Positions 16,463 to 26,195 are shown, counted from the stretch's first letter. The stretch is DNA of 64,000 nt from Clostridiaceae bacterium (GCA_016280595.1 JAEEHB010000044.1:1-64000), one strand, 5' to 3'. Numbers and translations are program-made. The notes: generated by a model not told the origin, from the letters alone.

Positions 16463-17206
16463 ATGCGAAACGTTTTGCTCACCATAAGTTTTGACGGCAC
16501 CGCCTACCACGGCTGGCAGGTGCAGGAAAACGGAATAACCGTTCAGCAGACTCTGCAGGACGCCTGGCAGAAGATTAACGGCACGCGTGACAATGTAACC
16601 GGCTGCTCGCGCACCGACTCGGGCGTACACGCGCTCAGATACTGCTGTAACATACGCACCGAAAGCACCAAAGCCTGCGATGATCTGGTTTATTCGCTCA
16701 ACGCGGTGCTCCCGGATGACATAGCCGTGCTCGACTGCAGAGAGGTCAGCCCCGATTTCCACGCGAGATATGACTGCACATCAAAGGAATACATCTACCG
16801 CATAAGAAACTCCGCGGTGAAGGATGCTTTTGATTACAGATATTCGCTCAGGGTAACCTACCCGCTTGACGCGGAATTTCTCGACAGGCAGGCAAAGCAG
16901 TTTATCGGCGAGCACGATTTCAGCGCATTCTGCGCCTCGGGCAGCAGTGTGAGCGATACTGTCAGAAATGTGACAAGCGCCGAAGTAACAAGAAACGGCG
17001 ACCTTATCACTTTCAGGGTTGAGGCAAACGGATTTCTTTACAATATGGTCAGAATAATGGCCGGTACTCTGCTGGGCATCGCCTCGGGCAAAATACCCGC
17101 AGATACCATTCCCGATATAATCGAATCCCGGGACAGAGGCAGAGCGGGAGTGACCGCAAAACCTCACGGACTGTTTCTCAGCAATGTAAAATACGAAAAG
17201 GAGTGA
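16463..17206 (+). CDS. truA: tRNA pseudouridine(38-40) synthase TruA
   Basis: A 247-residue enzyme that makes pseudouridine at positions 38-40 of tRNA anticodon arms. The catalytic aspartate is in CSRTDSGVHA (about residue 53), and the TruA-specific GxxFLYNMVRIMAGTLL-like region is near 195-212. Length is normal. It stands 16 bases after ecfT, a common Firmicutes linkage. Confidence 0.95.
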   Translation: MRNVLLTISFDGTAYHGWQVQENGITVQQTLQDAWQKINGTRDNVTGCSRTDSGVHALRYCCNIRTESTKACDDLVYSLNAVLPDDIAVLDCREVSPDFHARYDCTSKEYIYRIRNSAVKDAFDYRYSLRVTYPLDAEFLDRQAKQFIGEHDFSAFCASGSSVSDTVRNVTSAEVTRNGDLITFRVEANGFLYNMVRIMAGTLLGIASGKIPADTIPDIIESRDRGRAGVTAKPHGLFLSNVKYEKE

Positions 17207-17210
17207 GAAT

Positions 17211-18389
17211 GTGCCTGCGGATAACAAACCTACAGTTGATTTCAACAAAGCCAAACAGAAGGCACTTACAAAGAAAATACTCAGAAAACTGAGAATACCG
17301 ATTGCGATTCTCTGTGTTCTTCTCATAATCTGCATTTCACTTGCCGCCGCGGGCGAAACACGCAGGTCAAACCTTGCGGACTCTTTCAGGGCGATCCCCG
17401 CCTCATTCGGCGAGAGCCGCGGCTATCCGTATAACTCGGGCGACCTCTCAATGAGCAAGGTGCTTCTTGTGGGCGACAAGCCGATGACCGTGACGGAAAC
17501 GGGAGTGAAAGTGCTTTCGCAGGATGCGGATGAACTGCTCAGCCTGCACCTTGACTGGTCAGATACCAAAGCGGTGTCTTATAACGGCAGGGCGGTTGTG
17601 TTCAGCAACACCTCCGGCAAATACTATCTCATCAGCCGCACAAAAGTGCTCGCAACGCTCAATGAGGAAGGCACAATCGTGACCGCCTGCCTTGCGAAAA
17701 ACGGCAGTGTCGCGAGTTCTTCAACCACCGACAGCGTTCAGAGCGTTTTGAAAGTATACAACACACGGCAGGCTCTTGAGTTTCAGCTCAACTGCGACCG
17801 CGATTATGTCTCCTCTCTTTCGCTTTCGCCAAACGGCAAAAAGGTGCTCATTTCTTCCGTAAATGCCGAAAACGCGAAACTGTATTCAACTGTTTCGCTA
17901 TACAACGTCAAAAAGACTCAGCCGAAATTCGAGGTTAAGATTGACGGCACGGCGGTGCTTAAAACCGTATACGCATCCGCAAACAAATTTGTCGCTATAG
18001 GCGACAACAAAACGGTGATACTCAACGCCAAAGGCAAAACGGTCAGTGAAATCACATACGCGGATAATGCGCTTTTCGCCGTTGACAGCGACACTCAAGG
18101 CAACACAATGCTCTGCTACAAGGAATTCGGCGGCTCAAAGATAAAGGTTGTCACAATTCCCTCCTCGGGAAAGAGAACTCACGAATTTGAGATTGACTAC
18201 ACACCGTCGTCATTCGATTTCCGCAACAGCAGAATCGCCGCTTCTCTCGGCTCGGGCGTAACAGTATATACGCTCTCGGGAAATGTGAGAGAGGAATATG
18301 AATGCGCCAATAATGTCAGCACCGTGCTGATAGGAGGCAACGGCATCTTCACGCTTGAGACGGGCTCGGTCTGTAAATACAGGAATTGA
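17211..18389 (+). CDS. membrane-anchored DUF5711-like beta-propeller protein
   Basis: A 392-residue protein with a basic cytoplasmic N-terminus (about 1-27), one membrane helix (IPIAILCVLLIICISLAAA) and a large outside domain made of repeating short beta strands, consistent with a WD40/PQQ-type propeller. This matches the DUF5711 group of Clostridia, whose function is unknown. GTG start at 17211 behind AAAGGAGTGAG. Its stop overlaps the start of the CvpA-like gene (TGATG), so the two may act together at the membrane. Confidence 0.72.
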   Translation: MPADNKPTVDFNKAKQKALTKKILRKLRIPIAILCVLLIICISLAAAGETRRSNLADSFRAIPASFGESRGYPYNSGDLSMSKVLLVGDKPMTVTETGVKVLSQDADELLSLHLDWSDTKAVSYNGRAVVFSNTSGKYYLISRTKVLATLNEEGTIVTACLAKNGSVASSSTTDSVQSVLKVYNTRQALEFQLNCDRDYVSSLSLSPNGKKVLISSVNAENAKLYSTVSLYNVKKTQPKFEVKIDGTAVLKTVYASANKFVAIGDNKTVILNAKGKTVSEITYADNALFAVDSDTQGNTMLCYKEFGGSKIKVVTIPSSGKRTHEFEIDYTPSSFDFRNSRIAASLGSGVTVYTLSGNVREEYECANNVSTVLIGGNGIFTLETGSVCKYRN

Positions 18390-19069
18390 TGCTTATGGAA
18401 TATCTGCCTTACATACTTGACGCCCTTATTATCATACTTCCCCTGCTCGCGGTGGTTGAAGGCCTGATAAAAGGCTTTACCGGCCTTGTGCTTCCGTTTG
18501 CACTGGTTGTGGGTATGGTAATACTCGCCAGGCTGTACGCCGGGCCTATGGCGCAGCACATAACCGAAAACTTCATACACGATGCGGCATCGGAAAGGCT
18601 TTCGTCCTTTCTTTCGGATAAACTTTCGGAAGGCTCGCTCACTCTTTCGCAGGCCCTCCCCTCCTTTGCGTCGGAATTCATTTCATCCGCCGGCTATTCG
18701 CCCGATTCGCTGATAAGCGAGCAGGCAATTCCGCAGTTATCAGAAAGCATTATAACCGCCGCCCAGCCCGCAATAATAATCCCCGCGGTCACGGCAGGCA
18801 TATATATCTGCTTTTATCTGATTGCGAAAATACTCGGCGTTATTCTCGTCAAACCGGCAGACGCAATAGCAAAACTGCCGATTCTCAAACAGGTCAATAA
18901 AACTCTCGGCTTTGTCGCAGGCATTCTTCTCGGAGGAATACGCTGCATTGTCCTTGCGGCGGCAACGTCAGTTGTGATTTCATTTGCGCCGGAAAGCGCG
19001 TTTGCTTCTGCCGTGAGTAAAACAAAAATATTATCCCTGCTTGCGCAGGAAATAATCAACCTTTTCTGA
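18389..19069 (+). CDS. CvpA-like membrane protein
   Basis: A 226-residue protein with an N-terminal pair of membrane helices, a hydrophilic outside loop (about 60-120) and further helices, matching the CvpA family (colicin V production; in Gram-positives of unknown role, perhaps envelope homeostasis). The start is uncertain: TTG 18386, ATG 18389 and ATG 18395 are in frame. ATG 18389 is chosen because it overlaps the preceding stop. It stands 16 bases ahead of pgsA. Confidence 0.75.
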   Translation: MLMEYLPYILDALIIILPLLAVVEGLIKGFTGLVLPFALVVGMVILARLYAGPMAQHITENFIHDAASERLSSFLSDKLSEGSLTLSQALPSFASEFISSAGYSPDSLISEQAIPQLSESIITAAQPAIIIPAVTAGIYICFYLIAKILGVILVKPADAIAKLPILKQVNKTLGFVAGILLGGIRCIVLAAATSVVISFAPESAFASAVSKTKILSLLAQEIINLF

Positions 19070-19085
19070 AGGGAGAAATGCAAAA

Positions 19086-19748
19086 ATGAAAAAAATACTC
19101 AAAGAATACTTTACCGGAGCACTTACCGTGCCCAACCTGCTCTCATTTCTGAGAATAGTCATGGTGCCGATTTTCGCGGTGTTGTTTATGAAAGGCGAAT
19201 ACGCCTGGAGCATATTCGTGCTTGCTCTTTCGGGTCTGAGCGATTTCTTTGACGGAAAAATCGCAAGAAGATTCAACCAGGTCAGTGCTCTCGGCAAAAC
19301 CCTTGACCCCATTGCCGACAAACTTACACAGATTACAATCGCCATCGTGCTTTACATCACATTCGCAAAAGCCGAAGACAAACTCGTCAGGGCTTTCAGC
19401 TGGATTTTCCTCGTATTCCTTATCAAGGAAGCAGTGATGGTGGTAGGCGGTGCGATAATGATTGCAATCGGCCTCAAACCCGGCGCCGCCGAAATGCCCG
19501 GCAAGGTGGCAACCTTCGCCTTCTATGTGATTATGATTCTCATAATCGCTTTCGGACCGGAAATCGGAATTTTCAGAAACGTGTTTATGATTCCCGGCGT
19601 ACTTATGATTATACTTATCGCAATCAGCGCGATTTTAACCCTTGTTGCTTTCTGCAGTTATATTCCCGGCGTTGCTCAGCAGCTCAGAGATAAAAAAGCC
19701 GGCAAACTTGACGAAGCGGAAGCAGCGGAAGAAGAGGATGCACAATGA
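19086..19748 (+). CDS. pgsA: CDP-diacylglycerol-glycerol-3-phosphate 3-phosphatidyltransferase
   Basis: A 220-residue membrane enzyme that makes phosphatidylglycerol phosphate, the committed step to anionic phospholipids. The CDP-alcohol phosphotransferase signature DG-x2-AR-x8-G-x3-D-x3-D is fully present at about residues 59-81 (DGKIAR ... GKTLDPIAD). About five membrane helices; acidic C-terminal tail. GGGAGAAATG precedes the ATG. It overlaps the ClpE-like gene by 4 bases. Confidence 0.95.
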   Translation: MKKILKEYFTGALTVPNLLSFLRIVMVPIFAVLFMKGEYAWSIFVLALSGLSDFFDGKIARRFNQVSALGKTLDPIADKLTQITIAIVLYITFAKAEDKLVRAFSWIFLVFLIKEAVMVVGGAIMIAIGLKPGAAEMPGKVATFAFYVIMILIIAFGPEIGIFRNVFMIPGVLMIILIAISAILTLVAFCSYIPGVAQQLRDKKAGKLDEAEAAEEEDAQ

Positions 19749-22027
19749 AACAGGTTCTTTGCTCAAAATGCAAAAAACGCCCTGCGATGTTTTTCATGAC
19801 AAAAGTCGAGGGCGAAAAGGCCACGCAGGAGGGGCTTTGCCTCAAATGCGCCATGGACCTCAACATAGGTCCGATAAAGCAGATTATCCAGTCTATGGGT
19901 ATATCGGAAGATGAATTTGACGAAGTGAGCGAACAGTTCACCGAGATGTTTGAAAACGGAAGTTTCGAACCGGGCGGAGCGGGCACCATGCCCTTTATGC
20001 AGAATTTCAGCGCAATGTCCGGCGCGGGTGATGAAAATCAACCCGAGAGCGGCGAGAAAGAAAAGAAGCGCCGCACCGCAAAGAAAGAAAAAGAAGACTC
20101 CGACAAAAAGAGAAAATACCTTTCTCAGTTCTGCACCGACCTCACCGCAAAGGCGAGAGAGGGCAAAATTGACAGAATTATAGGCAGAGAAAACGAGATT
20201 TACCGCTCCATACAGATTCTGTGCAGGCGCAGTAAAAACAATCCCTGCCTCATAGGCGAGCCGGGCGTGGGCAAAACCGCGATTGCGGAGGGCCTTGCCC
20301 TGCGTATAGCGAGCGGAGATGTGCCTGCCAAAATCGCCGACAAAGAGATACAGATGCTTGATATTGCCGCTCTTGTTGCGGGCACGCAGTTCAGAGGGCA
20401 GTTTGAAAGCCGTATCAAGGGGCTGATTGAGGAGATCAAGGCTCAGGGCAACATCATTCTTTTCATTGACGAGGTGCATCAGCTTGTGGGCGCGGGCGAG
20501 AGCGAAGGCTCAATGAACGCCGCCAACATACTCAAGCCCTCGCTCTCAAGAGGAGAAATCCAGATTATCGGCGCCACCACATTTACCGAATACAGAAAGT
20601 ATATCGAGAAAGACGCCGCCCTTGAGCGCAGACTTCAGCCCGTTACCGTGGAGGAGCCCTCGATTGAGCAGACCGCGGAAATGCTCGCGGGCGTGAAGGG
20701 CTACTATGAGAGTTACCACAAGGTAAGGGTGAACGACTCACTCATACTCAAAGCGGTACAGCTCAGCGAAAGATATATAAACGACAGATTCCTGCCCGAC
20801 AAGGCAATTGACCTGCTCGACGAAGCGTGCACCTGCGCAAACCTCAGAAACAAAAACATAAGTCTGTTTGAGATTGCGCAGAATGAACTTGAGGAACTCA
20901 GGCAGGAGGAAGCCCGCCTTATGGACAGCGAGGCCGAGGGCGAGGCGGATTACGAGGAGATTGCGAAACTCAAGACCGAAATCCTGCAGAAAGAAGAAGA
21001 TGTCAAAAAACTTGAGGAACTCGCAAACGATAACTATGTGACGGAGGAGGACCTCGCGAAGGTTATTCAGCTGTGGACGGGCATCCCCGCGAGCAAGGTT
21101 ATCGAGAGCGACCTGAGACGTCTCAAAGAGATGGAAGCAAACCTCAAGGCACATCTGATAGGCCAGGACGAAGCGGTTGACCTTGTGTGCGCCGCTATCA
21201 GAAGAAACAGAGTGCAGATTAATCCGCGCCGCAGACCCGCGTCATTTATCTTTGTAGGTCCCACGGGCGTAGGCAAAACGGAACTTGTGAAACTGCTCGC
21301 GAAAGAACTGTTTGAAACACCCGAAACGCTTATAAGACTCGATATGAGCGAGTTTATGGAAAAGCATTCCGTTTCAAGAATTATCGGCTCTCCCCCGGGA
21401 TATGTCGGCTATGATGAAGCGGGTCAGCTGACCGAAAAGGTGAGGCGCAAGCCCTACTCAGTGGTGCTGTTTGACGAAATAGAAAAAGCGCATCCGGACG
21501 TGATGAACATACTGCTCCAGATACTCGACGAAGGCAAAATCACCGACGCTCAGGGCAGACACGTAAGTTTTGAAAACACGGTCATCATTATGACCTCCAA
21601 CGCGGGCTCCGACAGAGCGAGCGGCGCTCTCGGCTTCGGCAAAACGAAAAACGAGGCATCAAAAGAGAGAAGTATGAAGGCGCTCACCGAATTCCTCAGA
21701 CCGGAATTTATCGGCAGAGTTGACGAAGTGGTTGTATTCAACGACCTGACCAAAGATGACTATGAAAAAATTGCCGCCCTTCTGCTGGGTGAACTTGTCG
21801 ATCCGCTTGCGGATAAGGGCATCAAATTCACCTGGGACGATAAGGCGACTGCCGCCATCGCGGAACTTTCGGCGGACGGTACAAGGGGCGCGAGAGACCT
21901 GCGCTCCTGCATAAGGAAGAAAGTTGAGGATGTGATTACAGGCAAGATGGTTGAGAGCGTTGACTCCCCCGTCAAGTCCGTATCCGTCACAGCCAAAGGC
22001 AACGAAATAATTTGTAATTTTAAATAA
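19745..22027 (+). CDS. clpE: Clp ATPase, ClpE-like
   Basis: A 760-residue AAA+ unfoldase that would feed ClpP. It begins with a zinc-binding module (CSKC at 6-9 and CLKC near 33-36) instead of the Clp-N repeats found in ClpC/ClpA, the hallmark of ClpE. Two AAA+ domains follow: Walker [10 protein letters not shown] near 170 and GPTGVGKTE near 505. Between them is a coiled-coil middle region rich in Glu/Lys. A poly-basic/acidic linker (about 95-120) separates zinc finger and first AAA+ domain. It overlaps pgsA by 4 bases, so it lacks an obvious own promoter or CtsR-type operator. clpE is the best fit; clpC-like naming is the alternative. Confidence 0.88.
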   Translation: MKQVLCSKCKKRPAMFFMTKVEGEKATQEGLCLKCAMDLNIGPIKQIIQSMGISEDEFDEVSEQFTEMFENGSFEPGGAGTMPFMQNFSAMSGAGDENQPESGEKEKKRRTAKKEKEDSDKKRKYLSQFCTDLTAKAREGKIDRIIGRENEIYRSIQILCRRSKNNPCLIGEPGVGKTAIAEGLALRIASGDVPAKIADKEIQMLDIAALVAGTQFRGQFESRIKGLIEEIKAQGNIILFIDEVHQLVGAGESEGSMNAANILKPSLSRGEIQIIGATTFTEYRKYIEKDAALERRLQPVTVEEPSIEQTAEMLAGVKGYYESYHKVRVNDSLILKAVQLSERYINDRFLPDKAIDLLDEACTCANLRNKNISLFEIAQNELEELRQEEARLMDSEAEGEADYEEIAKLKTEILQKEEDVKKLEELANDNYVTEEDLAKVIQLWTGIPASKVIESDLRRLKEMEANLKAHLIGQDEAVDLVCAAIRRNRVQINPRRRPASFIFVGPTGVGKTELVKLLAKELFETPETLIRLDMSEFMEKHSVSRIIGSPPGYVGYDEAGQLTEKVRRKPYSVVLFDEIEKAHPDVMNILLQILDEGKITDAQGRHVSFENTVIIMTSNAGSDRASGALGFGKTKNEASKERSMKALTEFLRPEFIGRVDEVVVFNDLTKDDYEKIAALLLGELVDPLADKGIKFTWDDKATAAIAELSADGTRGARDLRSCIRKKVEDVITGKMVESVDSPVKSVSVTAKGNEIICNFK

Positions 22028-22039
22028 GGAGTAGAGAGT

Positions 22040-24064
22040 ATGGCACGATTTCTGTTTTCCGCATTTGCGGACGAGGCATCCGGCAATATTTCCGAGCAGA
22101 TAGCCGCCTGTAAAAAGAACGGCATCGACTACATTGAGCTGAGAAACTGCGACGGCAAAAACATTTCGGATTTCACCATCGAAGAAGCGAAAGCGCTTAA
22201 GGCAAGGCTTGACGAGGGCGGAATCAAGGTATCTTCAATCGGCTCTCACTACGGCAAGATTGAGATTACAGACGATTTTGCTCCCCACTTTGAGGCGTTC
22301 AAAAACACTGTTGAAGTGGCTAAAATTCTTGATGCGAAATACATCAGGATGTTCAGTTTCTATTTCCTCAACGGCGAGAGTTTTGAAGAATATCACGACG
22401 AGGTTTTCGCGCGTATGAGCGCAATGGTAGACTACGCTAACGAAAACGGCGTGCTCTGCTGCCACGAAAACGAGAGAGGCATCTACGGAGATACTCCCGA
22501 AAGAGCCCTCGAGATAGCGGAATACTTCGGCGACAGAATCGGCAATATTTTCGACCCCGCAAACTATATAATCAACGGCAATCCCACTAAGCCCGGCTTT
22601 GACGCGCTGAAAGACAAAATCACCTATATGCACATAAAAGACGCCATCGCTGCAACTCAGACGGTTGTGCCCGCGGGCGAGGGCGAGGGCGAACTCGAAT
22701 ACATACTCAAAGAACTCGACAAGAAAGACGGCGTGTATTTCCTCTCGGTTGAACCTCACCTTAAGGTGTTTGACGGGCTCAAGTCGCTTGAGGTGAGCGA
22801 TGAACTCGCTCTCAAAATGGATGAGAAGTATTCATACCCCGACAATAACGCGTCTTTTGCCGCCGCCTGCTCGGCAATTCATTCACTGATTGAAAAGAAA
22901 GTGCAGCCTGTAAGGCTCGGCGTTATCGGCACAGGCAATATGGGTTCATCCCATATCAAATCTTATGCCAACGGCTCTCACTCCGGTCTCAGGCTTACAG
23001 CCTGTGCGGACATCGTGCCCGAAAGAGCGGACAAAATGAAAGAGTATGTTCCCGGCATCAAGGTCTTCTACACTGCGGAAGAACTGATTGACAGCGGCGA
23101 AGTTGACGCCGTTATCATAGCCACTCCCCACTATTCGCACTCCCCCATCGCTCAGTACGCTTTTTCAAAAGGCATCCACGTAATGACGGAGAAACCCGCC
23201 GGTGTTTACACAAAGCAGGTAAGAGAAATGAACGAAGCCGCCGCGAAGAGCGGACTTGTGTTCGGCATTATGTATAATCAGCGCACAAACTGCGTTTACA
23301 GGAAACTCAGGGAAATCGTCAGGAGCGGTGAACTCGGCGAAATCAGAAGAGTAAGCTGGATTATCACCGACTGGTACCGCACTCAGGCTTATTATAACAG
23401 CGGCGGATGGCGTGCCACCTGGGCAGGCGAAGGCGGCGGAGTGCTGCTCAACCAGTGCCCGCACAACCTGGACCTGTGGCAGTGGATATGCGGTATGCCC
23501 TGCAAGATAAGAGCGGTTGTTCACGAAGGAAAGTGGCACAATATAGAAGTTGAAGACGATGTTACCATTTACGCCGAGTACCCCAACGGCGCTACCGGCA
23601 CGTTTATCACTTCAACAGGCGACTGCCCCGGCACCAACAGGCTTGAAATCACGCTTGACGGCGGCAAGATTATCTGCGATAACGGCTCAAAACTTTCCCT
23701 CTACCGCCTCAAAGGAAGATTATCCGACCACATTATGAATTCACCCGAAGGTTTCGGCAAACTTGAAGGCGAGTGGGAAGAGGTAGAGACCGACGGCAGA
23801 AACAGACAGCACGTTGAAGTCGTTTCGAAATTCGCATCTGCGATTACAAACGGCACCGAACTCGTTGCACGCGGCGAAGAAGGCATAAACGGACTTAATA
23901 TTTCCAACGCCGCTCACCTTTCATCCTGGCTCGGCAAAGAAATCACCCTGCCGGTTGACGAGGATCTGTATTACTCAATGCTGCAGGAGAAAATCAAGGC
24001 CGGCAACGCGGAAAAAGAAACCGTTACCGGCGCAGTTCAGGGAGATATGTCATCCACATTCTGA
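22040..24064 (+). CDS. fusion: TIM-barrel isomerase/lyase-like domain + Gfo/Idh/MocA dehydrogenase
   Basis: A 674-residue bifunctional chain. Residues 1-260 form a xylose-isomerase-like TIM barrel (AP-endonuclease family 2) with the metal set E143, D172, H198 and E238. Residues from about 291 are a Gfo/Idh/MocA oxidoreductase: nucleotide loop GTGNMG (297-302), EKP motif at 384-386, catalytic HNLD histidine and the C-terminal beta sheet. No frameshift separates the halves and the linker is short. The first half could isomerise or beta-eliminate a keto sugar and the second could oxidise a sugar with NAD(P). Two further redox genes follow at 12- and 4-base distances. Substrate unknown; inositol or 3-oxo-glycoside chemistry are the main ideas. 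Confidence 0.85.
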   Translation: MARFLFSAFADEASGNISEQIAACKKNGIDYIELRNCDGKNISDFTIEEAKALKARLDEGGIKVSSIGSHYGKIEITDDFAPHFEAFKNTVEVAKILDAKYIRMFSFYFLNGESFEEYHDEVFARMSAMVDYANENGVLCCHENERGIYGDTPERALEIAEYFGDRIGNIFDPANYIINGNPTKPGFDALKDKITYMHIKDAIAATQTVVPAGEGEGELEYILKELDKKDGVYFLSVEPHLKVFDGLKSLEVSDELALKMDEKYSYPDNNASFAAACSAIHSLIEKKVQPVRLGVIGTGNMGSSHIKSYANGSHSGLRLTACADIVPERADKMKEYVPGIKVFYTAEELIDSGEVDAVIIATPHYSHSPIAQYAFSKGIHVMTEKPAGVYTKQVREMNEAAAKSGLVFGIMYNQRTNCVYRKLREIVRSGELGEIRRVSWIITDWYRTQAYYNSGGWRATWAGEGGGVLLNQCPHNLDLWQWICGMPCKIRAVVHEGKWHNIEVEDDVTIYAEYPNGATGTFITSTGDCPGTNRLEITLDGGKIICDNGSKLSLYRLKGRLSDHIMNSPEGFGKLEGEWEEVETDGRNRQHVEVVSKFASAITNGTELVARGEEGINGLNISNAAHLSSWLGKEITLPVDEDLYYSMLQEKIKAGNAEKETVTGAVQGDMSSTF

Positions 24065-24076
24065 CGGAGTTGAAAT

Positions 24077-25084
24077 ATGAAAGTTGCTGTTACAGGCTGC
24101 GGTAATGTTTCCGTAAACCATTTTGACGCCCTAGCGGAAATACCGGGCGCCGAGATAGTTGCCGCAGTTGATATAAAACGGGAACGCGCCGAAAAATACG
24201 CAAAGATAACAGGCGCAAAAGCATACACCGATTATGATGAAATGCTCAGAACCGAAAAGCCCGATGTGGTGCATATAGCCACCCCTCACTGGCTCCATAC
24301 GCCTATGGCGGTAAAGGCTCTTGACAGCGGGGCGCACGTTTTTCTCGAAAAACCCTGCTCGGTAACGAGCGAAGAAGCGGATGCCCTCGCAAAAGCGCAG
24401 AGCAGAAGCGGAAAACAGGTTGCAGTCTGTTTTCAGAACCGCTACAACGATTCATCCGTAAAGATGAAAGAATTGATTGAGGGCGGCACTCTCGGCGGCA
24501 TAAAATCAATACGCGCATTCATCACTTGGGACAGAGGCGCGGATTACTATTCCGACGATTGGCACGGCACGCTTGACAAAGAGTGCGGCGGCGTGCTTAT
24601 TAATCAGGCGATACACACGGTTGACCTCATAGGTTTTGTTGCAGGCCCCTGCCGCAGTGTAACCGCGCACGTTTTCAACGATCATCTCAAAAATGTGATT
24701 GAGGTTGAAGACACGGGCTATATGCTTATGGACCTTGAATGCGGAGCCCGCGCTCTGCTGCTCGCGACCACAGCGTTTTCGGAGAATTCACCTGTTATGC
24801 TCGAAGTAAATCTCGATGACGCCATGCTCCGCCTTGAAGGCGAACTTCTTTACAAGATAAGCCGCGACGGGCAGACTGAAATTCTGTGCATCATAAGTAA
24901 CGAAGAATTCAGCGGCAAGAATTACTGGGGTCACGGGCACAAGGCGATAATCCGCGATTTTTATGACTGCCTTGCAACCGGCAGAAAATTTTCAATAGAC
25001 GCTTACGAGGGCGGAAAAGCGCTCAAAACAGTAGTTGCAGCATATAAATCATCCGAAAATAACAGCACGGAGGTAATAATATGA
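24077..25084 (+). CDS. Gfo/Idh/MocA family oxidoreductase
   Basis: A 335-residue NAD(P)-dependent sugar or polyol dehydrogenase. The N-terminal Rossmann fold starts with VTGCGNVS, the EKP motif is in FLEKPCS (about 93-99) and the catalytic histidine in LINQAIHTVDL (about 180). Length is standard. AGTTGAAATATG precedes the start, which lies 12 bases after the fusion gene, and the gene overlaps the SDR gene by 4 bases. The presence of a second Gfo/Idh enzyme next to a fused one suggests oxidation and re-reduction at different sugar positions, but this is inference. Confidence 0.88.
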   Translation: MKVAVTGCGNVSVNHFDALAEIPGAEIVAAVDIKRERAEKYAKITGAKAYTDYDEMLRTEKPDVVHIATPHWLHTPMAVKALDSGAHVFLEKPCSVTSEEADALAKAQSRSGKQVAVCFQNRYNDSSVKMKELIEGGTLGGIKSIRAFITWDRGADYYSDDWHGTLDKECGGVLINQAIHTVDLIGFVAGPCRSVTAHVFNDHLKNVIEVEDTGYMLMDLECGARALLLATTAFSENSPVMLEVNLDDAMLRLEGELLYKISRDGQTEILCIISNEEFSGKNYWGHGHKAIIRDFYDCLATGRKFSIDAYEGGKALKTVVAAYKSSENNSTEVII

Positions 25085-25929
25085 CACACGAAAACTTAAA
25101 AGGCAGAGTAGCGGTAATCACCGGCGGCGGCGGAGTGCTTTGCAGCGGATTTGCGAAAGTGCTCGCAGGTCTCGGAGTCAAGACGGCTGTGCTTGACCTG
25201 AGAGAAGAAGCGGCTGCCGAAGTGGTAAACGAAATCAACGCAAACGGCGGCACGGCAATTGCCGTAGGCTGTAATGTGCTCGAAATGGAAAGCCTTGAAA
25301 AGGCAAGGCAGAAAATCAATGCCGAACTCGGCCCCTGCGATATACTTATAAACGGTGCGGGCGGCAACAACCCCAAGGGCACAACCAGCAAGGATATATT
25401 TGAGGAAGGCGACCTTGAGAATAAGATTGAGGGCGTAAAAACCTTTTTCGACCTCGACCCGAGCGGAATACAGTTTGTATTCAATCTCAATATTCTCGGC
25501 ACACTGCTCACCACACAGTGTTTCGCAAAAGATATGATAGGCAGGCAGAACACCTGCATTATCAACATTTCCTCAATGAACGCCTTCTGCCCGCTCACAA
25601 GAATACCCGCCTACTCGGCGGCAAAAGCGGGTGTGTCAAACTTCACTCAGTGGCTTGCCGTTCATTTTGCCGAGGCGGGCATCAGAGTAAACGCGATTGC
25701 CCCCGGCTTTTTCGCTACAAACCAGAATCATTCGCTCCTCTTCAATGAAGACGGCTCTCTCACTCCCCGCTCCGAGAAGATTATTTCTCACACCCCGATG
25801 CGCCGTTTCGGCGTGCCGGAAGACCTGAGCGGAGCGCTCGCCTTCTTCTGCGATGAAACCTACTCCGGCTTCATCACGGGCGTTATACTGCCGATAGACG
25901 GCGGATTCAACGCTTACTCGGGCGTGTGA
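25081..25929 (+). CDS. SDR oxidoreductase, D-mannonate oxidoreductase-like
   Basis: A 282-residue short-chain dehydrogenase. Cofactor loop TGGGGVLCSG (about 14-23), NGAGG at about 90, and the catalytic Ser-Tyr-Lys set in ISSM and YSAAK. The unusual GGGGVLC loop and the insertion around DIFEEGDLENKIEGV are typical of the SDR-type D-mannonate (fructuronate) oxidoreductases known as UxuB/YjmF in Bacillus. No uxuA or uxaC is in the window, so a broader keto-sugar reductase role is equally possible. GGAGG lies in the end of the preceding gene. Last gene of the 17-gene run. Confidence 0.8.
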   Translation: MTHENLKGRVAVITGGGGVLCSGFAKVLAGLGVKTAVLDLREEAAAEVVNEINANGGTAIAVGCNVLEMESLEKARQKINAELGPCDILINGAGGNNPKGTTSKDIFEEGDLENKIEGVKTFFDLDPSGIQFVFNLNILGTLLTTQCFAKDMIGRQNTCIINISSMNAFCPLTRIPAYSAAKAGVSNFTQWLAVHFAEAGIRVNAIAPGFFATNQNHSLLFNEDGSLTPRSEKIISHTPMRRFGVPEDLSGALAFFCDETYSGFITGVILPIDGGFNAYSGV

Positions 25930-25947
25930 TAAAACTTACAACAGCAA

Positions 25948-25984
25948 AAGGACTGCAGTTAAACCTGCAGTCCTTCTTTTTATG
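25948..25984. terminator. bidirectional terminator
   Basis: AAGGACTGCAG (25948-25958) pairs with CTGCAGTCCTT (25965-25975) around TTAAAC, followed by a T-rich tract on plus and TTTTG on minus. It separates the converging SDR and small membrane protein genes. Confidence 0.88.
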
Positions 25985-25996
25985 TCTTTTTATGGT

Positions 25997-26194
25997 TTAC
26001 ATTTTATCTGTGAATGCCAGAATCAGGGCAATCAATATGACGAGTACGGCTGTCAGCGCGATGAAACATCCGCAGCCGGAGCCCGGTCCTTTCTGAGGAG
26101 AGCCGCCTTTTTTCGGCTTTTTCCCTCCCGCAGGCGGGTCATCGCCGTTGAGGACATAGTCATAATGCTCCCACTCTATGAAATCGTCGTTCAT
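25997..26194 (-). CDS. small tail-anchored membrane protein, unknown
   Basis: A 65-residue protein with an acidic N-terminus, a Gly/Pro/Lys-rich middle (KKPKKGGSPQKGPGSG) and one C-terminal membrane helix (about 44-62). It starts 1 base after the stop of the aconitase X small-subunit gene with no ribosome site of its own, so it depends on translational coupling. That makes it likely to be a real co-expressed gene. Not recognised otherwise. Confidence 0.6.
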   Translation of the reverse strand: MNDDFIEWEHYDYVLNGDDPPAGGKKPKKGGSPQKGPGSGCGCFIALTAVLVILIALILAFTDKM

Positions 26195-26195
26195 A

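Noticed and set aside
22040-24064. Possibility that the TIM-barrel/dehydrogenase fusion is a missed stop or a frameshift artefact.
   Set aside because: The frame is open through the linker, both halves are complete, and there is no internal ribosome site or stop in the joining region around residues 260-291.
25081-25929. Calling the SDR a proven D-mannonate oxidoreductase (uxuB) of a glucuronate pathway.
   Set aside because: No uxaC, uxuA, kdgK or kdgA gene is near. The cofactor-loop resemblance alone does not fix the substrate, so no symbol is given.
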